Part shown: positions 6,478 through 10,599 of the stretch, one piece after another
Layout of the letters: each line of letters starts with the position of its first letter
Position numbering within the stretch: position 1 is the stretch's first letter
From: Dehalococcoidales bacterium
Lineage (GTDB): Bacteria; Chloroflexota; Dehalococcoidia; Dehalococcoidales; Fen-1064
Direction: 5' to 3'
Assembly: GCA_028713395.1 (NCBI GenBank)
Contig: JAQTOJ010000049.1
Span: forward strand, 1-10,599
DNA: 10,599 bases
Translations under genes and position numbers: made by a program
Notes under the pieces: model-generated
The model's database searches: none
What the model saw: only the letters and a program-made list of their open reading frames with translations
What the model was told of the DNA's origin: nothing

Positions 6478-7584
6478 CTAATCCATTTTCTTGGGCAGCC
6501 AACCCTGTTTTTTTACCCAAAGATACACACCGAAGGTCGCCAGCGCCGTGGATCCGACCATCAATATAATGTACCACCACATATCGTGCGGCCCGATTTC
6601 AAAAACACCATTCCCCAGCATGGTCGCCAGGGTATTGGGCACGAGCACCGCCGTGCCGATAATGGTCAGGTATGTCATTAGCAGAGCCAACCGGTTATTC
6701 AGGTTCTGCAATTGATTATTGTAGATACTTTGCAATACCTCAAGCCCGGAAGACAAGACTTCGGACATATGTTCCGCCAGACCGATCTGGCGGTTTACAT
6801 CCTCCACCAGTGAACTCAGTTTCTCCAGTATTTTGTCATCGTCGGTAATCAGGTCCGCGTCCCCGTAACGCAGCGTATGCAGTACGTCCACCGTATCCCA
6901 CAACGCGTTAAGATAGGTGATCACGGCGTGTTTCATGCGGTAAATTTCCGGTCCCAGTTTGGTCCTCGGGGTATAAGGGTCGGTCATGCTCTCGTTCAGT
7001 TTATCGCCCTGTTCTTCAATCTGCCGCAAGTGCTCGAAGTTGCTATCGTTGCTTTCATGCACGATACGGATGAGCAACAGGGTCATGCGATCGGGAGTAG
7101 GAATACCGGCGGGCAGTTTTTTCAGCACTGTCTCCGAGTACCTTTTCAGACGGGTAAAACGACGATCCACATAGATGGGGTGCACCGTGAAAATGAAATT
7201 CTTTTTCATGAACAACAGATAAGGGTGCGGCTCAACGTTGAATTCTCTTACCTGCACAGCAGAGATTTTCATCCCCAGTTCCGTATCGGAATCACGATAC
7301 TTCAAGTAGGAACTCTCGGTGAAAGATGAGATCAAATCTTCGCTAAATCCCATTTGCAGGGCGGCGTTGCGGGCGGCTTTATGGAAATCCGCCTCGTTAA
7401 CAACGTAGTCCACCCAACTCACCGATGCGTTGGTCACGATATCCAGAAAACCGGCAGGGGTTTCTGCTTCTTGTTTAAATATAACGCCACTAGGAGAAAT
7501 GGAAACACAATACCAACGTTTCCGGTTGGCTTCAGCCTCGCTCGTTTCCTTTGGTTTATTATCCCGGTTGATCTCATTTTCCAT
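6478..7584 (-). CDS. Divergent CorA-like membrane protein lacking the GMN motif
   Basis: The 368-residue protein has a CorA-like plan: an N-terminal mixed alpha/beta domain (YVVNEADFHKAARNAAL, then LLFMKKNFIFTVHP), a long helical stalk (about 190-290), and two C-terminal membrane segments (LALLMTYLTIIGTAVLVP and WWYIILMVGSTALATFGVYLWV) with a Lys-rich tail. Where canonical CorA has YGMNF, this one reads GNGVF (Gly324-Asn325-Gly326), so GMN is missing. GMN is strongly conserved in CorA and Mrs2 channels, so ion selectivity or function may differ; ZntB-type or other CorA superfamily members are possible. The first ~35 residues are charged and atypical. The ribosome binding site is modest (AGGATTAGGGTG upstream of the ATG). 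There is no terminator between this gene and corA. Confidence 0.82.
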   Translation of the reverse strand: MENEINRDNKPKETSEAEANRKRWYCVSISPSGVIFKQEAETPAGFLDIVTNASVSWVDYVVNEADFHKAARNAALQMGFSEDLISSFTESSYLKYRDSDTELGMKISAVQVREFNVEPHPYLLFMKKNFIFTVHPIYVDRRFTRLKRYSETVLKKLPAGIPTPDRMTLLLIRIVHESNDSNFEHLRQIEEQGDKLNESMTDPYTPRTKLGPEIYRMKHAVITYLNALWDTVDVLHTLRYGDADLITDDDKILEKLSSLVEDVNRQIGLAEHMSEVLSSGLEVLQSIYNNQLQNLNNRLALLMTYLTIIGTAVLVPNTLATMLGNGVFEIGPHDMWWYIILMVGSTALATFGVYLWVKKQGWLPKKMD

Positions 7585-7681
7585 GGCGACACCCTAATCC
7601 TGAAACATCAAATTTCAACGCAACACTTCATTATCACCCTTTCGTGGAAGAACCGTCAACATGGAAAATACATTCTTACCG

Positions 7682-7725
7682 CTTACGATGCGCGGACTTG
7701 ACGCATATAACCCATCGAGCGTAAG
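7682..7725. repeat. Inverted repeat that competes with the adjacent palindrome
   Basis: CTTACG (7682-7687) pairs with CGTAAG (7720-7725), and between them ATGCG (7688-7692) pairs with CGCAT (7702-7706). The right outer arm reuses the GTAAG that also forms the outer stem of the palindrome at 7721-7749, so the two folds exclude each other. It may be a degraded second unit of the same repeat. Confidence 0.4.
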
Positions 7726-7749
7726 GGCAGGTTTGAAACCCGCGCTTAC
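7721..7749. repeat. REP-like palindrome upstream of the xer gene
   Basis: An imperfect palindrome pairs GTAAG with CTTAC on the outside, GC with GC next and GGTT with AACC inside, around a TGA loop. Two mismatches separate the three stem parts. The core GGCAGGTTTGAAACC resembles interspersed extragenic palindromes seen in many environmental bacterial genomes. One copy in one window cannot prove a repeat family. No T-run follows on either strand, which argues against a terminator. Confidence 0.5.
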
Positions 7750-7756
7750 ATAAAGT

Positions 7757-7784
7757 TTGCAATAATATTCAATTATGTTAAAAT
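7757..7784 (+). promoter_or_regulatory. Promoter for the xer operon
   Basis: TTGCAA (7757-7762) and TAAAAT (7779-7784) are 16 nt apart, matching four of six and five of six consensus bases. The surroundings are very AT-rich compared with neighbouring coding DNA. Transcription would begin near 7791, about 37 nt before the GTG start, leaving room for the GGAG ribosome binding site at 7817-7820. Confidence 0.55.
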
Positions 7785-7827
7785 AAAGACGTCGATAGAT
7801 TACATAACACTTTGGTGGAGATGTGCG

Positions 7828-8736
7828 GTGAGAGCGGAAATAGAAAAATTCTTGGCCTATCTTAAAGCTGAAAAAGGGCTGTCCGAGAACACCTTTTTCG
7901 CTTACCAGAATGACCTTTCGCAAATGACCGGCTTCTTTGAATCCGAAGCCAAGAAAAACACCACGATGCCCGACTGGGGGAATATCGACCGTCAATCCGT
8001 CATGCGTTATTTATTAGATCTCCAGGAAAAGAGATACGCCCCTACTACCCGCGCCCGTAAACTAGCCGCCGCCCGCTCCTTCTTCAAATTCTTAAGCAAT
8101 GAAGGACTGATCAAAGAAGATCCCACCCACAACCTGGAATCGCTAAGCGTGGGGCGCTCTTTACCTAAACCCATTTCCATCACTCAGGTCAGGGCTTTAC
8201 TCGAACAACCTACCAAGCACGCTTCGCCCGAAGGCAAACGCGATGAAGCGATGCTGCAGTTGCTTTATGCCAGCGGTATGCGCGTCAGCGAGTTGATGTC
8301 TCTTAACATCGATGATGTGAATCTGGTGGATGGCGATGTGCGCTGTTTCGGTAAAGGCAAAAAGGAACGTTTGATCCCGATCCACCCGCAGGCTATCAAA
8401 GTACTGGATGAGTATCTCGCCAAAGCCCGTCCGCAACTTGCCCGCAGCAATGATGAAAAAGCCTTGTTCCTGAACCGCCGCGGCGAAAGATTGACCCGCC
8501 AGGGATTCTGGCAGATCCTCAAGCAATATGCCAAAGCCGCCGGTATCACCACGCCGGTCACGCCGCACACCCTCCGCCACAGCTTTGCTACTCATATGCT
8601 TAGCGGCGGCGCTGACCTGAGGGCTGTGCAAGAACTACTTGGGCATGCTAATATATCTACAACACAGATATATACACACCTTACCAGCGAACACGTGAAA
8701 CGGACTTATGAAAAAGCTCATCCCAGAGCTAAATAA
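7828..8736 (+). CDS. xerD: Tyrosine recombinase XerC/XerD type
   Basis: The 302-residue protein has the standard Xer length and both domains: an N-terminal SAM-like core-binding domain (about 1-110, LKAEKGLSENTFFAYQNDL) and a catalytic domain with the full active site. Arg152 lies in ASGMRVSEL, Lys176 in FGKGKKER, His247 and Arg250 in HTLRHSFATHML, His273 in LLGHANIST, and nucleophile Tyr282 in TTQIYTH. The spacing closely follows E. coli XerD. It probably resolves chromosome dimers at a dif site. Whether it is XerC, XerD or a single XerH/XerS-like enzyme cannot be decided by eye; xerD is the nearest label. Translation begins at GTG with GGAG 7 nt upstream. No integrase-type neighbours or attachment repeats are seen, so a mobile-element integrase is unlikely. 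Confidence 0.88.
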   Translation: MRAEIEKFLAYLKAEKGLSENTFFAYQNDLSQMTGFFESEAKKNTTMPDWGNIDRQSVMRYLLDLQEKRYAPTTRARKLAAARSFFKFLSNEGLIKEDPTHNLESLSVGRSLPKPISITQVRALLEQPTKHASPEGKRDEAMLQLLYASGMRVSELMSLNIDDVNLVDGDVRCFGKGKKERLIPIHPQAIKVLDEYLAKARPQLARSNDEKALFLNRRGERLTRQGFWQILKQYAKAAGITTPVTPHTLRHSFATHMLSGGADLRAVQELLGHANISTTQIYTHLTSEHVKRTYEKAHPRAK

Positions 8737-8757
8737 ACCCGGAAAGGAATGAGATAA

Positions 8758-9000
8758 ATGCCCAAATCTAAAAGCAAGAAATACTACCGGAACGCGCCGA
8801 AAGCGGCAACCGTGAATAATACCCCTTCCGCATCCGTGAATGCCGGGACAAAACCCGCGGCGGCTCCTTTGAGAGCGACCCCCGCGAAATCCAGCGTCAT
8901 GGTGACTTCACCCACCGTGGGGACGGAACTAAAAGTGCTCGGTATTCTCACGGTAGTCATTTTGGCTGCTATTATCGTCTTGTCTATCGTCCTGCGCTAA
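8758..9000 (+). CDS. Small protein with basic, Ala/Pro/Thr-rich N-terminus and one C-terminal membrane segment
   Basis: I do not recognise this 80-residue protein. It begins with a strongly basic stretch (MPKSKSKKYYRNAPK). A low-complexity linker rich in Ala, Pro, Thr and Ser follows (about 16-55), and it ends with a hydrophobic helix (VLGILTVVILAAIIVLSIV) followed by a terminal Leu-Arg. The layout is that of a tail-anchored inner-membrane protein with its bulk in the cytoplasm. AAGGA 9 nt upstream of the ATG supports the start. It sits 21 nt after xer and 20 nt before pcm, so it is probably co-transcribed with both. The same layout occurs in small SecE-like or assembly-factor proteins, but nothing here proves either. 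Confidence 0.72.
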   Translation: MPKSKSKKYYRNAPKAATVNNTPSASVNAGTKPAAAPLRATPAKSSVMVTSPTVGTELKVLGILTVVILAAIIVLSIVLR

Positions 9001-9020
9001 CCGGCGCGGTTGGCGGATTT

Positions 9021-9662
9021 ATGGAATACGAAATTGCGCGCCATCGTTTGGTGAATCTGCTTTCACGGGATATTCATGATCCTAAAACACTGGCTGCGAT
9101 AAGTAAAATCTCGCGTGAGCTTTTCGTGCCGCCGGAATTGAGACACCTGGCATATAAGGACGAACCTTTACCCATCGGACAAAATCAAACGATTTCCCAA
9201 CCATACATCGTGGCTTTGATGACGGAAAAACTAAGCTTGACCGGTACTGAGAAAGTGCTGGAGATCGGCACCGGCAGCGGGTACCAAACCGCGATTCTGG
9301 CAGAGTTAGCGCGAGAAGTGCACAGCACCGAACGCATCCCCGATTTAACAGAAAAAGCTGCCAAATTACTGCACACCCTGGGTTACAAGAATGTCTTCAT
9401 TCACGCGGCGCAAGAAGACCTGGGTTGGCAACCGGCCGCCCCCTACGAAGCCATCATCACTACTGCCGCCGCCCCTGACGTCCCCCCCATTTTGCTGGAA
9501 CAGCTAGCTATCGGCGGGCGCATGATTATCCCGGTGGGCGGACGTTGGGAACAGCAGCTTTTGAAAATCACTAAAACCGTTAATGGGATCCACACGGAAA
9601 ATCTGGGCGGCTGCCGCTTTGTCTCGCTGATCGGCAAGGGGGCATGGGAAACACAACCCTGA
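9021..9662 (+). CDS. pcm: Protein-L-isoaspartate O-methyltransferase
   Basis: The 213-residue protein has all landmarks of PCMT. FVPPELRHLAYKDEPLPIG leads into the active-site segment QTISQP (Thr57, Ser59), and the S-adenosylmethionine motif I VLEIGTGSGYQTAIL starts at about residue 79 (Glu81, Gly83, Gly85, Gly87). Later strands include EAIITTAAAPDVPP and GGRMIIPVGG. It methylates the free carboxyl of abnormal L-isoaspartyl residues and so starts repair of aged proteins in the cytoplasm. The start follows the previous stop by 20 nt with only a weak GGCGGA ribosome binding site, which suggests translational coupling with the small membrane protein upstream. Length and motif spacing are normal for the family. 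Confidence 0.94.
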   Translation: MEYEIARHRLVNLLSRDIHDPKTLAAISKISRELFVPPELRHLAYKDEPLPIGQNQTISQPYIVALMTEKLSLTGTEKVLEIGTGSGYQTAILAELAREVHSTERIPDLTEKAAKLLHTLGYKNVFIHAAQEDLGWQPAAPYEAIITTAAAPDVPPILLEQLAIGGRMIIPVGGRWEQQLLKITKTVNGIHTENLGGCRFVSLIGKGAWETQP

Positions 9663-9703
9663 CACATTATTGTTTTTATATTTATGGTCCGCTTCTCATA
9701 GGT

Positions 9704-9850
9704 TTACTTGGTTACGACTAGACGTAACCTGCTGTATATATCATCCCCATACTTAATGATCCCAATCAGTTCTGTGACACGGCGATAACCCAACTGAGGT
9801 AGAGCCTCTTTTACCAACAGATGCAATCTCAATTCAACTTGTGCTAACAT
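9704..9850 (-). CDS. Possible 48-residue leftward ORF or gene remnant
   Basis: On the minus strand an ATG at 9850 opens 48 codons to TAA. The product begins MLAQVELRLHLLVKEALP, contains GYRRVTELIGIIKYGDD and ends LRLVVTK. Its composition looks protein-like and helical (amphipathic Leu/Glu/Lys/Arg pattern, no low complexity). The frame stays open for another 11 codons upstream without a start. No Shine-Dalgarno precedes the ATG, which argues against active translation. It fills most of the spacer between pcm and the nitroreductase gene. It may be a decayed gene fragment or a chance frame, and I recognise no family. Confidence 0.3.
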   Translation of the reverse strand: MLAQVELRLHLLVKEALPQLGYRRVTELIGIIKYGDDIYSRLRLVVTK

Positions 9851-9895
9851 ATTTTCAACATGTGTTAGTGAGTTGCGATAATTTTAAGGAGGATC

Positions 9896-10444
9896 ATGGA
9901 AACACTACAAACAATCAAAACACGCCGCAGCGTACGTAAATACACTACCGCTCCGGTGGATGACACTACGCTGAATCAGGTATTGGAAGCTGCCCGCTGG
10001 GCGCCTTCCTGGGCAAACACGCAATGCTGGCGGTTCATTGTGGTGCGTAATGACGCCGTCAAAACTGAACTGGCGGGTGTCCTGGCTCCCAACAACCCGG
10101 CCACCAACGCCATCAAAACCGCCCCGGTCGTTATTGTAGCCTGCGCTGAAAAGAATAAAGCTGGTTTTTATAAAGGTGTCGCCTCGACCAATAAAGGCGA
10201 TTGGTGCATGTTCGACCTGGGGATCGCCATGGAGAATATCGCCTTAGCCGCTCATTCGCTCGGGCTCGGGACAGTCCATGTCGCCCTGTTTGATGCCCAA
10301 AAAGCGGAAGCAGTACTGGGTATCCCTGAGGGTTTTTGCGTGGTGGAAATGACGCCCCTGGGCTATCCGGATGGTGAAACAAAAGCGCCGCCGCGTAAAG
10401 AACTGGTTGACATTGTATTTAGAGACAGATTCGGGGTGAAGTAA
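9896..10444 (+). CDS. Nitroreductase-family FMN oxidoreductase
   Basis: The 182-residue protein begins with the family hallmark IKTRRSVRKY (residues 7-16), whose arginines contact FMN phosphate. PSWANTQCWRFIVV follows (typical PS-x-x-N-x-Q-P-W-x-F form, with Cys in place of the usual Pro). Then come APVVIVAC, DLGIAMENIALAAHSLGLGT with the helix and Gly-rich turn of the flavin site, and the C-terminal signature MTPLGYPDGE. It should be a homodimeric cytoplasmic NAD(P)H:FMN oxidoreductase; the substrate is not predictable from sequence, since this family reduces nitroaromatics, quinones and other electron acceptors. Start choice is supported by family alignment; AAGGAGG ends only 3 nt before the ATG, unusually close. 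It is monocistronic and followed by a strong terminator. Confidence 0.9.
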   Translation: METLQTIKTRRSVRKYTTAPVDDTTLNQVLEAARWAPSWANTQCWRFIVVRNDAVKTELAGVLAPNNPATNAIKTAPVVIVACAEKNKAGFYKGVASTNKGDWCMFDLGIAMENIALAAHSLGLGTVHVALFDAQKAEAVLGIPEGFCVVEMTPLGYPDGETKAPPRKELVDIVFRDRFGVK

Positions 10445-10476
10445 AAGTTTGATTTTTCGGTAACCCGGAAAAGAGT

Positions 10477-10510
10477 GAGGGGGCGGTTTTCACCGCCCCC
10501 TCTTGTTTTT
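10477..10510 (+). terminator. Strong intrinsic terminator after the nitroreductase gene (probably bidirectional)
   Basis: A perfect 11-bp GC-rich stem (10477-10487 with 10492-10502) closes on a TTTC loop and is followed by TTGTTTTT. On the opposite strand the same stem is followed by CTCTTTTCC, a weaker T-tract, so it may also end the leftward gene entering from the right edge. It starts 32 nt after the nitroreductase stop. Confidence 0.9.
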
Positions 10511-10599
10511 ACTTTTTCTTGGGTTGGTTATTATGCTGCTGGTTGTTGCCGGGTTTGTTTTGTTGGGGTGGCGCTGTTTTGGCAACCGGAGCGGCAGGC
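10509..10599 (-). CDS. 3' end of a leftward gene with a Pro/Gln/Asn/Lys-rich tail (runs off the right edge)
   Basis: Reading leftward from the edge, one frame is open for 29 codons and ends in TAA at 10511-10509. It encodes a low-complexity tail starting PAAPVAKTAPPQQ and ending HNNQPKKK. Another frame is open for 22 codons, so the call is not certain. The favoured frame is supported by the stop sitting directly before a terminator hairpin that also works leftward, as expected for convergent genes. A basic, disordered C-terminus of this type is common in RNA-binding proteins, but the gene cannot be identified from the tail alone. Confidence 0.5.
   Translation of the reverse strand, partial: PAAPVAKTAPPQQNKPGNNQQHNNQPKKK

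Noticed and set aside
6877..7329. 150-codon rightward frame opposite the divergent CorA gene
   Set aside because: It is a His/Gln-rich shadow of the codon pattern on the other strand, without a ribosome binding site.
7828..8736. Mobile-element integrase
   Set aside because: Length and catalytic spacing match housekeeping Xer proteins, and no attachment repeats, tRNA or phage-like genes flank it.
9877..9882. GATAAT as a -10 for the nitroreductase gene
   Set aside because: Transcription would begin inside the ribosome binding site, and no -35 is visible.

Overview
The window looks like an ordinary chromosomal stretch of a free-living anaerobic bacterium with roughly 50 percent GC. Protein style and gene content fit a Chloroflexota/Dehalococcoidia-like genome (Dehalogenimonas-type). 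The pointers are a stand-alone pyruvate-kinase C-terminal domain, a B12-binding radical SAM protein of the DUF4070 type, a DUF47/Pit pair and two CorA-type proteins. This placement is inferred from overall impression; there is no rRNA or other decisive marker. I see no tRNA, rRNA, CRISPR array, insertion sequence, prophage or defence island.

Layout. Positions 1-1250 hold a leftward run: a pyruvate-kinase-C-like protein, then moaB, then moeA (only its N-terminus is inside the window). moaB and moeA overlap by 4 nt and belong to molybdenum cofactor biosynthesis. A spacer of about 290 nt separates this run from a rightward B12-binding radical SAM gene, whose real start is probably a TTG at 1545. 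Next comes a phosphate module: a DUF47 (PhoU-like) Pit accessory protein, a 234-nt spacer with a strong intrinsic terminator, and the PiT phosphate transporter. A small protein of unknown function (5101-5310) follows with its own promoter and a very good ribosome binding site.

From 5311 to 7584 the theme is divalent cations. A structured intergenic element ending in a T-run precedes a canonical CorA with the GMN motif. A second, divergent CorA-like protein lacking GMN converges on it with only 10 nt between the stop codons. The spacer 7585-7827 carries a REP-like palindrome and a good promoter for a XerC/XerD-type tyrosine recombinase. That gene is followed closely by a small protein with one C-terminal membrane segment and by protein-L-isoaspartate methyltransferase, a likely three-gene operon. 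After a 233-nt spacer that contains a possible 48-codon leftward ORF comes a nitroreductase-family protein. A strong, probably bidirectional terminator follows, and then the 3' end of a leftward gene with a Pro/Gln/Asn/Lys-rich tail.

The most interesting points are the nested RNA-like structure in front of the canonical corA, the paired CorAs of which one has lost GMN, the spacer and terminator between the Pit accessory gene and pit, and two or three small unrecognised proteins. I found no convincing new multi-gene system. The window is mostly housekeeping and transport genes with a few regulatory puzzles.
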